From Kribbella pratensis (lineage in GTDB: Bacteria > Actinomycetota > Actinomycetes > Propionibacteriales > Kribbellaceae), in the NCBI RefSeq assembly GCF_004365355.1, contig NZ_SODP01000003.1, forward strand, positions 372,001 to 436,000: a stretch of DNA of 64,000 nucleotides. The letters run 5' to 3'. Position 1 is the stretch's first letter, and each line of letters begins with the position of its first letter. The notes under the pieces are model-generated. The model saw nothing but the letters and a program-made list of their open reading frames with translations. It ran no database searches and had not been told where the DNA came from. Of the stretch, positions 17,578 to 25,892 are shown piece after piece. Position numbers and translations under genes: made by a program.

Positions 17578-18141
17578 ATGCGATTGTTCGTGGCTGTGGT
17601 GCCACCTATCGAGGTTGTGGAGGATCTGAACGAGTTCGTCGAGCCGCGGCGGGAGCATCCGGATGACGACATTCGGTGGGCCTCCGACCAGCACTGGCAC
17701 ATCACGCTGGCGTTCCTCGGCGACGTACCGGACTGGAAGACCGAGGAGCTCGAGGAGCGGCTGGAATCGGCTGCACGGCGGCAGAAGCCGTTCGAGCTGC
17801 AGCTCACCGGCGCGGGCGCGTTTCCCGGCGTACCGGACGCGCGGGTTGTGTACGCCGGAGTGCGCGACGACACCGAATCACTCCAGCATCTGTCGATGAC
17901 CACGCGGGCGGCAGCGAGTCGCGCTGGCGTCCCGGTCGAGGGCCGGAAATTCACCCCGCATGTCACGTTGGCCCGGTTGCGGCGGCCGATCGACGCGACC
18001 AGGTGGGTCAGGATCTTCGACACGTACGAGAGTCCGGTCTGGACCGCGGGTAGTCTGCGACTGATCGCATCCCGGCTCGGTGAGGGTCCGGGCCACAGTG
18101 CGGCGTACGACACAGTAGGCGAATGGGACTTCTTAGGTTAA
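17578..18141 (+). CDS. thpR: RNA 2',3'-cyclic phosphodiesterase (2H family)
   Basis: A 187-residue 2H phosphoesterase with both catalytic HxT motifs, HITLAF (His41, Thr43) and HVTLAR (His128, Thr130), in the ThpR layout beginning MRLFVAVVPP. It opens 2',3'-cyclic phosphates at RNA ends. The -10-like TAGCAT (17566-17571) ends 6 nt before the ATG, giving a leaderless start. It is divergent from the kinase-oxidoreductase fusion. Its stop lies inside the first iron box of the following efe operon. Confidence 0.92.
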   Translation: MRLFVAVVPPIEVVEDLNEFVEPRREHPDDDIRWASDQHWHITLAFLGDVPDWKTEELEERLESAARRQKPFELQLTGAGAFPGVPDARVVYAGVRDDTESLQHLSMTTRAAASRAGVPVEGRKFTPHVTLARLRRPIDATRWVRIFDTYESPVWTAGSLRLIASRLGEGPGHSAAYDTVGEWDFLG

Positions 18142-18166
18142 CCTCAGCAAGGTTAGCCGTACCTAA
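18133..18166 (+). promoter_or_regulatory. Two overlapping IdeR/DtxR-like iron boxes
   Basis: Two 19-bp matches to the consensus TTAGGTTAGSCTAACCTAA lie 15 bp apart. They begin at 18133 (14 of 19 positions by eye) and 18148 (15 of 19), the second containing AAGGTTAGCCGTACCTAA. They stand 22-55 bp before efeU, so iron-loaded repressor should silence the operon. Confidence 0.8.
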
Positions 18167-18187
18167 TGCTCTGGAAGTGTCGCCGCC

Positions 18188-19039
18188 ATGCTCGCGAACT
18201 ATCTGATCGGACTCCGTGAAGGACTCGAGGCCTCGCTGGTTGTCAGCATCCTCGCTACGTTCCTGGTCAAGTCCGGACATCGCGATCGACTGAAACTGGT
18301 CTGGATCGGTGTTGCCTCGGCGCTCGGCGTCGCAGCGGTCGCCTGGGGCCTGCTCCAGTTCGTCACCGCGCTGACCGCGAAGTCGTTCACCACCCAGGAG
18401 ACCGTCGGCGGGGTGATGTCGATCCTCGCAGTCGGCTTCGTCACCTGGATGATCTTCTGGATGCGCAAGGCGTCCCGCAGCATCGCCAGGGAACTGCGCG
18501 AGCGGATGGGGCAGGCCCTCGAGGTCGGCTCCCGCGCCGTGGTGATCCTCGCGTTCCTGGCGGTGTTCCGCGAGAGCATCGAGACCGCGTTCATCGTGTA
18601 CGCGTCGGCCGCCACCGCGACCACCGCCGTACCGCTGATCGGCGTTCTGCTCGGTCTGGGTACGTCGGTGCTGCTGGGGATCGCGATCTACAAGGGCGCG
18701 GTGAAGATCAACCTGGCCGTGTTCTTCAAGTGGACCGGCGCGGTGCTCGTGCTGGTTGCGGCCGGCATCTTCGCGTACGGCTTCCACGACCTGCAGGAGG
18801 CCGGCATCCTGCCCGGGATCGGTCACCTGGCGTTCGACATCTCGCACGTGATCCCGCCCGCCAGCTGGTACGGCGTACTGCTCAAGGGCATCTTCAACTT
18901 CAACCCGGCGCCGACCGTGCTGGAAGCGACCGCGTGGGTCGTCTATCTCGTCCCGGTGATGGTGCTCTACTTCCGTCCGGTGAAGAGCTCCACGCCTCCG
19001 GCCGTCCCGGCGGCGAAGACCGCCGGCGAAGCGGCCTGA
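18188..19039 (+). CDS. efeU: Iron permease EfeU (FTR1 family)
   Basis: A 283-residue, seven-helix permease with both iron-binding REXXE motifs: REGLE (Arg10-Glu14) in helix 1 and RESIE in helix 4. Membrane-embedded EfeU imports ferric iron delivered by EfeO. It is the first gene of efeUOB, preceded by two iron boxes. The ATG begins immediately before the first helix, and the length matches the family. The tail is short and Lys/Pro/Ala-rich. Confidence 0.95.
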   Translation: MLANYLIGLREGLEASLVVSILATFLVKSGHRDRLKLVWIGVASALGVAAVAWGLLQFVTALTAKSFTTQETVGGVMSILAVGFVTWMIFWMRKASRSIARELRERMGQALEVGSRAVVILAFLAVFRESIETAFIVYASAATATTAVPLIGVLLGLGTSVLLGIAIYKGAVKINLAVFFKWTGAVLVLVAAGIFAYGFHDLQEAGILPGIGHLAFDISHVIPPASWYGVLLKGIFNFNPAPTVLEATAWVVYLVPVMVLYFRPVKSSTPPAVPAAKTAGEAA

Positions 19040-19070
19040 TCCACCCCTCACATCCCCGCTCAGGAGAACC

Positions 19071-20210
19071 ATGTCCAGCTCATTGCCCCGCCGGGCCGCC
19101 GTTCTCGGCGTCGTCCTCAGCATCGGCGCGCTGACCGCGTGCGCGAAGGACGAGCCCGCGGCCAAGGACGACGGCACCGGCCCGATCTCGGTGAAGGCAA
19201 CCGACTCGGGCTGTGACCTGAGCCGCCGCGACGTGAAGGCCGGCACCAGCACGTTCTCCGTCTCCAACGGTGGCAGCAAGATCACCGAGTTCTACGTGTA
19301 CGCCGAGGGCGACCGGGTGATGGGCGAGGTCGAGAACATCGGGCCGGGCCTGAAGCGGGACCTGATCGTCGAGCTGCCGACCGGCAAGTACCAGGCGGTC
19401 TGCAAGCCGGGCATGGTCGGCGACGGGATCCGCGGCGACCTCACCGTGACCGGTGCTGCGGCCGCGCAGGCCGACACCGACACCGAGCTGCAGCAGGCGA
19501 CCTCGAGTTACCAGCGCTACGTGAACTCGCAGGCGATCGCGCTGGAGCAGAAGACGGCAGAGTTCGTCGCCGCGGTGAAGGCCGGCGACGTCGCCAAGGC
19601 GAAGGCGCTCTTCCCGGTGTCGCGGACGTACTGGGAGCGGATCGAACCGGTCGCGGAATCGTTCGGCGATCTGGACCCGAAGATCGACGCGCGGGTGAAC
19701 GATGTGGAGCCCGGCACCGAGTGGACCGGGTACCACCGGATCGAGCAGGCGCTCTGGGTCTCGAACTCCACGAAGGGCATGGAGAAGTACGCCGACCAAC
19801 TGCTGGCCGACGTGAAGACGGTGGTGGCGAAGGCCAAGGTGGTGAAGCTGACGCCGCTGCAGCTGGCCAACGGCGCGAAGGAACTGCTCGACGAGGTTGC
19901 CACGGGCAAGGTCACCGGCGAGGAGGACCGCTACTCGCACACCGACCTGTGGGACTTCCAGGCCAACGTCGAGGGCTCGCAGGCCGCCATCCAGGCACTC
20001 CGCCCGGCGCTGCAGTCACGCGACGCGGCGCTCGTCACCCAGCTGGACACGAACTTCAAGGCCGTCTTCGCGGCGCTGGCCAAGTACCGCGACGGCGAAG
20101 GCTTCAAGCCGTACACCGCCTCCGAAACCGAGAAGAAGGCTCTAGGCGTCGTAGTCGACGGCCTCGCCGAGCCGGTCAGCCAAGTAGCCGGAGTAATCGC
20201 CCAAAAATGA
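19071..20210 (+). CDS. efeO: Iron uptake lipoprotein EfeO (cupredoxin + imelysin M75)
   Basis: A 379-residue exported lipoprotein with lipobox LTAC (Cys24). Residues 40-128 form a cupredoxin-like domain. Residues 140-379 are an imelysin (M75) domain with the GYHRIE form of the HxxE motif (His222, Glu225). It captures ferric or ferrous iron outside the membrane for EfeU. A strong AGGAGAA site precedes the ATG. It lies 31 bp after efeU and overlaps efeB by ATGA. Confidence 0.94.
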   Translation: MSSSLPRRAAVLGVVLSIGALTACAKDEPAAKDDGTGPISVKATDSGCDLSRRDVKAGTSTFSVSNGGSKITEFYVYAEGDRVMGEVENIGPGLKRDLIVELPTGKYQAVCKPGMVGDGIRGDLTVTGAAAAQADTDTELQQATSSYQRYVNSQAIALEQKTAEFVAAVKAGDVAKAKALFPVSRTYWERIEPVAESFGDLDPKIDARVNDVEPGTEWTGYHRIEQALWVSNSTKGMEKYADQLLADVKTVVAKAKVVKLTPLQLANGAKELLDEVATGKVTGEEDRYSHTDLWDFQANVEGSQAAIQALRPALQSRDAALVTQLDTNFKAVFAALAKYRDGEGFKPYTASETEKKALGVVVDGLAEPVSQVAGVIAQK

Positions 20211-21457
20211 CTGAGCGCAAAGGAATCTCGCGGCGCGGCTTGTTCGGGGCCGCGGGAGCAGCTGTGGCGACGGGAGTTGCCGGGTACGCCGCGCACTCGG
20301 CGCTCACCAGCGAACCCTCGCAGGCGGCTGATAACAGCGGGCCGGTTGAGTTTCATGGGCCGCATCAGGCCGGTATCACCACGCCGGTCCAGGATCGGCT
20401 GCACTTCGCCGCGTTTGATGTGACGACGACGAGTCGGGACGATCTGATCGCGCTGCTGAAGGAATGGACCGCCGCGGCCGCGCTGCTGACGGCCGGGCGC
20501 GACATCGGTCAGTACGGCGCGGTGAACGGGCCGGACGAGGCCCCGCCCGAGGACACCGGCGAGGCGGTCGGTCTGCCGCCGGCTCGGTTGACGATCACCG
20601 TCGGGTTCGGGCCGTCGTTGTTCGACAAGCGGTTCGGTCTCGCCGCCAAACGCCCGAAGGCCCTGGTCGACCTGCCGCACTTCATCGGCGACGACCTCGA
20701 CCCGACCCGCTCGTACGGCGACATCGCCGTACAGGCCTGCTCCGACGATCCGCAGGTCGCAGTACACGCGATCCGCAACCTCGCCCGGATCGGCTTCGGG
20801 CGCGTCGCCGTACGGTATTCCCAGCTCGGATTCGGCCGTACGTCGTCGACGTCGCGGGCGCAGGCGACGCCGCGGAACCTGTTCGGGTTCAAGGACGGGA
20901 CGAACAACCTCAAGCTCGAGGACGCCGACAAGCTCGAGCAGCAGCTGTGGGTGCAGCCCGAGGACGGCCCGGACTGGATGGTCGGCGGCTCGTACCTGGT
21001 GTCGCGACGGATCCGGATGAACATCGAGATCTGGGACCGTACGTCGCTCGGCGAGCAGGAAGGCATCATCGGCCGGGGCAAGGGCACCGGCGCCCCGCTC
21101 GGCAAGGCCGACGAGTTCGACGCGCTCGACTTCAACGCCAAGCAGGCCGACGGTCAGCCGAAGATCCCGGCCGACTCGCACGTCCGCCTCGCCCACCCCA
21201 ACTTCAACAACGGCGCTGAACTCCTGCGCCGCGGCTACAACTTCGTCGACGGCTCCGACGGCCTGGGCCGCCTCGAAGCCGGCCTCTTCTTCCTCGCCTA
21301 CCAGCGCGACCCGCGCAAGCAGTTCATCCCGATCCAGAACCAACTCGCCAAGCACGACACGATGAACGAGTACATCCACCACGTCGGCTCCGGCATCTTC
21401 GCCTGCCCGCCCGGCGTCAGCCCCGGCTCCTACTGGGGCGAAAAACTCTTCAGCTGA
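20207..21457 (+). CDS. efeB: Dye-decolorising peroxidase EfeB, Tat-exported
   Basis: A 416-residue DyP-type haem peroxidase. The N-terminal SRRGLFGA is a twin-arginine export signal. The GFKDG motif (residues 227-231, catalytic Asp230) and a likely haem-ligand His325 in SHVRLAHP are present. In EfeUOB it oxidises ferrous iron or releases iron from haem at the outer membrane face. The ATG overlaps the efeO stop (ATGA), showing translational coupling. It is convergent with a TetR gene 36 bp downstream. Confidence 0.94.
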   Translation: MTERKGISRRGLFGAAGAAVATGVAGYAAHSALTSEPSQAADNSGPVEFHGPHQAGITTPVQDRLHFAAFDVTTTSRDDLIALLKEWTAAAALLTAGRDIGQYGAVNGPDEAPPEDTGEAVGLPPARLTITVGFGPSLFDKRFGLAAKRPKALVDLPHFIGDDLDPTRSYGDIAVQACSDDPQVAVHAIRNLARIGFGRVAVRYSQLGFGRTSSTSRAQATPRNLFGFKDGTNNLKLEDADKLEQQLWVQPEDGPDWMVGGSYLVSRRIRMNIEIWDRTSLGEQEGIIGRGKGTGAPLGKADEFDALDFNAKQADGQPKIPADSHVRLAHPNFNNGAELLRRGYNFVDGSDGLGRLEAGLFFLAYQRDPRKQFIPIQNQLAKHDTMNEYIHHVGSGIFACPPGVSPGSYWGEKLFS

Positions 21458-21493
21458 ACCGCTCGCTTCGCACGCTGCCGCGGTGAGCAGCGC

Positions 21494-22093
21494 TCAGGTT
21501 CTGGGAAGGGCACGCAGGGCGATCTCCACCGTCGCGTACAGGCGGGCCCGATCGGCCCCGGCGGCGGCGTGCACCGCGTTTCCCTCGCTCACGGTCATCA
21601 CGTAGCGCGCGAGGTCGGCCGGGTCGGTGCCGGCGGGCAGGTCGCCCTCGTCGACCGCGCGGGCCAGGCGCTCGGCCAGCTGCTGCTCGCCGGCCAGGCG
21701 GCTCGCGGCCAAGAACTGCGCCACCTGACCGTTGTCGCTGCCGCCCGCCAGGCCGCCCTGGATCGACAGGCAGCCGGCGGGCCGGCCGGGCTGCGTGAGC
21801 GCGTCGGCATTCGCCTTCAAGAACTTTTCGACGGTCGCGTACGCGGTCGGCTCCGCGAGCGCCTCCCGGGCGTACGCCATGTCGTACTCCGCGTAGCGCG
21901 CAACGGCCCGTCGGAACAGCTCCTCCTTGTTGCCGTACGCCGCGTACATGCTCGGGCGGTTGATGCCCATCGCGTCGGTCAGATCGGCCAGCGACGCGCC
22001 CTCGTAGCCGTGCTCCCAGAACACCTCGATGGCCCGGTCGAGCGCCGCGTCCGCGTCGAAGCCCCGCGGCCGTCCTCGTGTCTTCGCCGTCAC
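21494..22093 (-). CDS. TetR/AcrR family repressor
   Basis: A 199-residue regulator with HTH GASLADLTDAMGINRPSMYAAYGNKEEL near residues 30-60. Its C-terminal domain resembles regulators of SDR genes (YerO/ComR-like). The GTG at 22093 gives MTAKTRGRPRGF; longer readings cross the operator region. It is divergent from the SDR gene and is flanked by two palindromic sites, so it probably represses itself and the SDR/MDR pair. Ligand unknown, possibly an electrophile. Confidence 0.88.
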   Translation of the reverse strand: MTAKTRGRPRGFDADAALDRAIEVFWEHGYEGASLADLTDAMGINRPSMYAAYGNKEELFRRAVARYAEYDMAYAREALAEPTAYATVEKFLKANADALTQPGRPAGCLSIQGGLAGGSDNGQVAQFLAASRLAGEQQLAERLARAVDEGDLPAGTDPADLARYVMTVSEGNAVHAAAGADRARLYATVEIALRALPRT

Positions 22094-22106
22094 ACCGCTG
22101 ATTCTA

Positions 22107-22169
22107 ACCGCTCGGTACAGAAATATCCCGGAAGGTGCTACCGTTCCCTTCCATACCGAACGGTACATA
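22107..22169. promoter_or_regulatory. Paired TetR operators, ACCGNNCGGTACA
   Basis: The motif occurs at 22107-22121 and again at 22155-22169. The second copy contains the perfect palindrome TACCGAACGGTA (22154-22165). Both lie between the divergent TetR and SDR starts. The 48-bp spacing puts them on nearly the same helix face. Confidence 0.75.
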
Positions 22170-22215
22170 ATTTTGAGTAGGCCATGAAACACGGACTCAC
22201 CAAGGAGAACTTCTG

Positions 22216-22956
22216 ATGGGACAGCTCGACGGCAAGACCGCCCTCGTCACCGGCGCCACCTCCGGCATCGGTCTCGCGGCCGCCCGGTTGCTGGCCGGCG
22301 AGGGCGCACACGTCTTCGTGACCGGCCGGCGGACGGAGGCCCTGGACGCCGTGGCCTCCGACAGCATCACCCCGATCCAGGCCGACGTCTCCAACCTCGA
22401 CGACCTGGACAGCGTCTACGCCGCGATCTCCGACCGCGGCCAGGGCCTGGACATCCTCTTCGCCAACGCCGGCGGCGGCGAGTTCTCGGCGCTGCCCGAT
22501 GTCACCTGGGACCACTACGCGACAACCTTCAACACCAACGTGGGTGGCACGATCTTCACCGTGCAGAAGGCGTTACCGCTGCTCAACCCCGGCGCCTCGG
22601 TGATCCTGACCAGCTCCAACATCGACGTCAAGGCAGCGCCCGCGTTCAGCATCTACGCCGCCACAAAGGCCGCCGTACGCTCGTTCACCCGTAGCTGGGC
22701 GGCCGAACTGGTCGAGCGCGGCATCCGCGTCAACGCCATCGCCCCCGGCCCGATCAACACGCCCGGCCTCGCGGGCCTGGCCGGCAGCCCCGAGGATGCC
22801 GCTCAACTCCTGAAGGGGCTCGCGTCGGGCGTCCCGATGAACCGCCTCGGGGCCCCCGAGGAGATCGCCACCACGGTCCTGTTCCTGGCCACGCCGGCCA
22901 GCGCCTACATGACCGGCGCGGAGATCTACGTCGACGGCGGCGCCAGCCAGATCTGA
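22216..22956 (+). CDS. Short-chain dehydrogenase/reductase
   Basis: A 246-residue classical SDR. It has the nucleotide-binding TGATSGIG (residues 12-19), NAG at 84-86, the catalytic Ser133/134 and Tyr147-Lys151 (YAATK), and a C-terminal GAEIYVDGG. It reduces or oxidises a carbonyl or alcohol with NAD(P)H. An AAGGAG site precedes the ATG. It is followed by a quinone-oxidoreductase gene 78 bp downstream, and the pair is probably induced together through the TetR regulator. Substrate unknown. Confidence 0.93.
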   Translation: MGQLDGKTALVTGATSGIGLAAARLLAGEGAHVFVTGRRTEALDAVASDSITPIQADVSNLDDLDSVYAAISDRGQGLDILFANAGGGEFSALPDVTWDHYATTFNTNVGGTIFTVQKALPLLNPGASVILTSSNIDVKAAPAFSIYAATKAAVRSFTRSWAAELVERGIRVNAIAPGPINTPGLAGLAGSPEDAAQLLKGLASGVPMNRLGAPEEIATTVLFLATPASAYMTGAEIYVDGGASQI

Positions 22957-23034
22957 CCCCGGTCGATCACTCACCCGTAGCTTCGGTCCCGCCAAGAATC
23001 CGCACGTCAAACACTTGCCAATCAAGGAGAGAGC

Positions 23035-23910
23035 ATGCCGAACGCAGTTGTGTTGACCGACTTCGGGGCACCCGAGGTATTGCGCTGGCAGGAGGTCGTC
23101 CTGCCCGAGCCAGGTCCCGGGCAGGTGCGCCTCAAGGTGGCTGCGGCCGGCGTCGGTCCCACCGACCTGGCGATCCGCTCCGGCCGGCTGCGGGCCTTCG
23201 GAGCGGCGCCGGGCGGCGTACTCGGCTTCGAGGCGGCGGGCACCGTGGACCTGGTCGGGCCGGGCGTCACCGGGGTATCGGTGGGCGACGAGGTCGCCGC
23301 GCAATTGCTGAGCCTGGGCGGCTATGCCGAGTTCGCGCTCGCCGAGATCTGGACCGCCAAGCCGGCAGGCGTGTCGTGGGAGGACGCCGCCGCGTTGCCC
23401 GCGTCGGCCGAGGCGGCTGTCCGGGTACTCGATGACGTCCGGCTGGAAGGCGGGCAGACGCTGTTGCTGTTCGGCGGCGGAGGATCGGTCGGCATCATCG
23501 CGACCCAGTTGGCGGTGGCCCGGGGCGCTCGGGTACTCAGCGTGGTCCGCGGCCACGACGAGCGGCTGGTCGGCGAACTGGGCGCCGAGCCGGTGAAGCT
23601 CGGCGATACGGTCCGGGCCGACGCGGCGGTCGATGCGGCCGGAACGGGGGTGCTTCGAGAAGCTCTCGCTGCGGTCGGCGATCCCCGACGGGTGGTAAGT
23701 CTCTCCGATCCGCAGGCGGCCGATTTCGGCGTACGTGTGTCCGGTCCGCGCCCGCAGGCGGCGACGGCCGCGCTCGCCGAGACCATGCAGATGCTCGCGG
23801 CCGGACGGCTACGGCTCCGGGCACAGCGGACAGTCCCGCTGCCCGAGGCCGCCGAGGCCCACCGTCAACTCGAGGCCGGCACGCGGGAGAAACTGATCCT
23901 CATCCCGTGA
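23035..23910 (+). CDS. Zinc-independent MDR / quinone oxidoreductase-like dehydrogenase
   Basis: A 291-residue medium-chain dehydrogenase/reductase of the quinone-oxidoreductase class. The N-terminal GroES-like fold has LPEPGPGQVRLKV and GFEAAGTV. The Rossmann motif is GGGGSVGIIATQLA. The zinc ligands of alcohol dehydrogenases are absent. NADPH-dependent reduction of quinones or enones is likely from family. A GGAGAGAGC site precedes the ATG. It is shorter than the usual ~310 residues, mainly in the C-terminal part. Confidence 0.9.
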   Translation: MPNAVVLTDFGAPEVLRWQEVVLPEPGPGQVRLKVAAAGVGPTDLAIRSGRLRAFGAAPGGVLGFEAAGTVDLVGPGVTGVSVGDEVAAQLLSLGGYAEFALAEIWTAKPAGVSWEDAAALPASAEAAVRVLDDVRLEGGQTLLLFGGGGSVGIIATQLAVARGARVLSVVRGHDERLVGELGAEPVKLGDTVRADAAVDAAGTGVLREALAAVGDPRRVVSLSDPQAADFGVRVSGPRPQAATAALAETMQMLAAGRLRLRAQRTVPLPEAAEAHRQLEAGTREKLILIP

Positions 23911-23942
23911 GACCGGCTCCCGAAAGGTCGACGGTGAGAGTG

Positions 23943-23969
23943 GCCGGGTGTTCGGTGCGAACACCCGGC
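23943..23969. terminator. Bidirectional hairpin terminator
   Basis: A perfect 12-bp stem, GCCGGGTGTTCG (23943-23954) pairing with CGAACACCCGGC (23958-23969), closes a 3-nt loop. It sits midway between the convergent dehydrogenase and ABC permease genes. Confidence 0.8.
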
Positions 23970-23994
23970 ACGTAGTCCTCGAAGTACATGCGTC

Positions 23995-24834
23995 CTATTT
24001 GACCGCGCCGGCGGTCACACCGGCGACGAAGTGGCGCTGGGCGAGGAGGAAGCCGATGACTACCGGGACGCTGACGACCAGGGCGGCGGCCATGATCTGG
24101 TTCCAGTAGATGTTGGTCTGGGTGGAGTACTGGCGTAGGCCCACGGACAGGGTGCGGTTCGCTTCGGTGGTCATCACCGAGGCGAACAGGACCTCTCCCC
24201 ACGCGGTCATGAACGAGTAGATCGCGACCGCGATCACGCCAGGCCGCGCAGCGGGAAGTACGACGCGCCACAGCGCGCCCATCGGCCCACAGCCGTCCAC
24301 CAGCGCAGCCTCGTCCAGCTCGCGCGGGATGCTGTCGAAGTACCCGGCGAGCATCCAGATCGAGAACGGCAGGCTGAACGTCAGGTACGTGATGATCAGC
24401 CCGAGCCGCGTCCCGACCAGCTGCAGCCCGAACGAGTTGTTGATGTTCACGAAGATCAGGAACAACGGCAGCAGGAACAGCACGCCCGGGAACATCTGCG
24501 TCGACAACACCGTCGTGGTGAACGCCGTCCGCCCGCGGAACCGGAAGCGGGACACCGCGAACGCGGCCAGGATCGCGATCGCCACCGAGAACACCGTCGC
24601 CGACACGGAGACGATCGTGCTGTTCACGAAGTACCGGGCCAGCGGCACCGTCTTCCACATGTCCACGAACGGCGCCAGCGTCAGGTTCGACGGCCACCAA
24701 CTGAACGCGCCCTGCACGTCCTTCAGCGGCTTGAGCGACGACGTGATCATCACGTAGAGCGGGACGAGCACGAACAGGCCGAGTACCGTCAGCACGACAC
24801 CGCGGTAGATCTTGAACCCCTGGGTCTCACGCAC
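23995..24834 (-). CDS. Carbohydrate ABC transporter permease (MalG type)
   Basis: A 279-residue permease with six helices. The EAA loop is ELDEAALVDGCGPMGALWRV near the middle, and the C-terminus ends in the usual LLAQRHFVAGVTAGAVK. It pairs with the MalF-type permease whose 3' end it overlaps by 8 bp. Together with the binding protein it imports a sugar or oligosaccharide. The ATPase is missing here and is probably supplied in trans by an MsiK-like protein, as in many actinomycetes. Confidence 0.93.
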   Translation of the reverse strand: MRETQGFKIYRGVVLTVLGLFVLVPLYVMITSSLKPLKDVQGAFSWWPSNLTLAPFVDMWKTVPLARYFVNSTIVSVSATVFSVAIAILAAFAVSRFRFRGRTAFTTTVLSTQMFPGVLFLLPLFLIFVNINNSFGLQLVGTRLGLIITYLTFSLPFSIWMLAGYFDSIPRELDEAALVDGCGPMGALWRVVLPAARPGVIAVAIYSFMTAWGEVLFASVMTTEANRTLSVGLRQYSTQTNIYWNQIMAAALVVSVPVVIGFLLAQRHFVAGVTAGAVK

Positions 24835-25804
24835 GACGCGACCTCCTTCCGGTGACGAGCAGATACGCGCCGGTGACGATCATCAGGAAGATCAGCAGCA
24901 GGACGGACATCGCCGCCCCGGTGCCGAAGTTCCAGGTCAGGAACGACGCGTTGTAGATGTGGAACGTGATCAGGTCACCGGCCGGCGGCTGCGCCGTACC
25001 GAACAGCACGTACGGCGTGTTGAAGTCGCTGAACGTCCACAGGAAAAGGACCAGCACCAGCACCAGGTTGACCGGGCGCAGCGAGGGCAGCGTGATGTTG
25101 CGCCACTGCCGGAGGTTGCCGGCGCCGTCGACCGACGCGGCCTCGTACAGATCGCCCGGGATGCTCTGCAGGCCGGCCATCAGCGTGAGGAACGCGAAGG
25201 TCCACAGCTTCCAGGTCGCGACCGTGATCAGCGAGACCAGCGCATTGCTGCCGATCAGCCAGAACGTCCGGCCGTCGCTGAGGTGCAACTGGTTCAGCAC
25301 GTGGTTCACGGCGCCGGTGTCGCGCTGGAGCATGAAGTTCCAGGTCAGGATCCCGGCGTACGCCGGCAACGCGTACGGCACCAGGAAGAACGTCCGGATG
25401 ATGCCGCGACCGCGGAACGGCGGCTGCAGCGCGACCGCGGCGGCCATCCCGAGCACCCACGACAGCGCGACCGTGATCAGCGAGAAGGCGACGGTGACGC
25501 CGAACGACTTCAGCAGGCCCTCACCGACCGCGTTGTTGAAGTCCAGCGCGACCTTGTAGTTGTTGAGCCCGGCGCTCGGAGCCGCGGACCAGTTCGCGAT
25601 GAAGAACTTGGTCAGCTTGATGAAGCTCATCCAGATGCCGACCAGCATCGGGATGATGTGGATCAGCAGTTCGGCCAGCACGGCCGGCGCCAGCAGCAGA
25701 TACGGCAGCCACCGGTTCAGGCCGGGACGGTGTTCGGGGCCGCGTTTGGTCTTCTTCGCAGGCTTCGCGGCGGCCGGCGTCGCTTCCTGTGTGGCGACGG
25801 ACAT
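24827..25804 (-). CDS. Sugar ABC transporter permease (MalF type)
   Basis: A 325-residue permease with a Lys/Pro-rich N-tail followed by RWLPYLLLAPAVLAELLIHI, the first of about six helices. The EAA loop is DLYEAASVDGAGNLRQWRNI. The ATG at 25804 follows AGGAGGCGACC and was preferred to an upstream in-frame start that lacks a ribosome site. It lies 88 bp after the binding-protein gene and overlaps the MalG-type gene by 8 bp, so the three form an operon. Confidence 0.93.
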   Translation of the reverse strand: MSVATQEATPAAAKPAKKTKRGPEHRPGLNRWLPYLLLAPAVLAELLIHIIPMLVGIWMSFIKLTKFFIANWSAAPSAGLNNYKVALDFNNAVGEGLLKSFGVTVAFSLITVALSWVLGMAAAVALQPPFRGRGIIRTFFLVPYALPAYAGILTWNFMLQRDTGAVNHVLNQLHLSDGRTFWLIGSNALVSLITVATWKLWTFAFLTLMAGLQSIPGDLYEAASVDGAGNLRQWRNITLPSLRPVNLVLVLVLFLWTFSDFNTPYVLFGTAQPPAGDLITFHIYNASFLTWNFGTGAAMSVLLLIFLMIVTGAYLLVTGRRSRRA

Positions 25805-25892
25805 CGACTGGTCGCCTCCTGTCTGTCGGATCGGGGGTGGGGGCTGACGCGGGCAGTGGCCCGGACGCGTAGTCCGGGCCACTGAGCGCGGG

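Noticed and set aside
17544..18113. N-terminal extension of the kinase-oxidoreductase fusion
   Set aside because: The extra residues are the reverse reading of thpR; the kinase begins at the GTG at 17543.
23904..23990. Reverse frame beginning MYFEDYVPG, like a MaoC dehydratase start
   Set aside because: It ends after 29 codons, overlaps the terminator hairpin, and no further MaoC motif follows; treated as chance or a tiny remnant.
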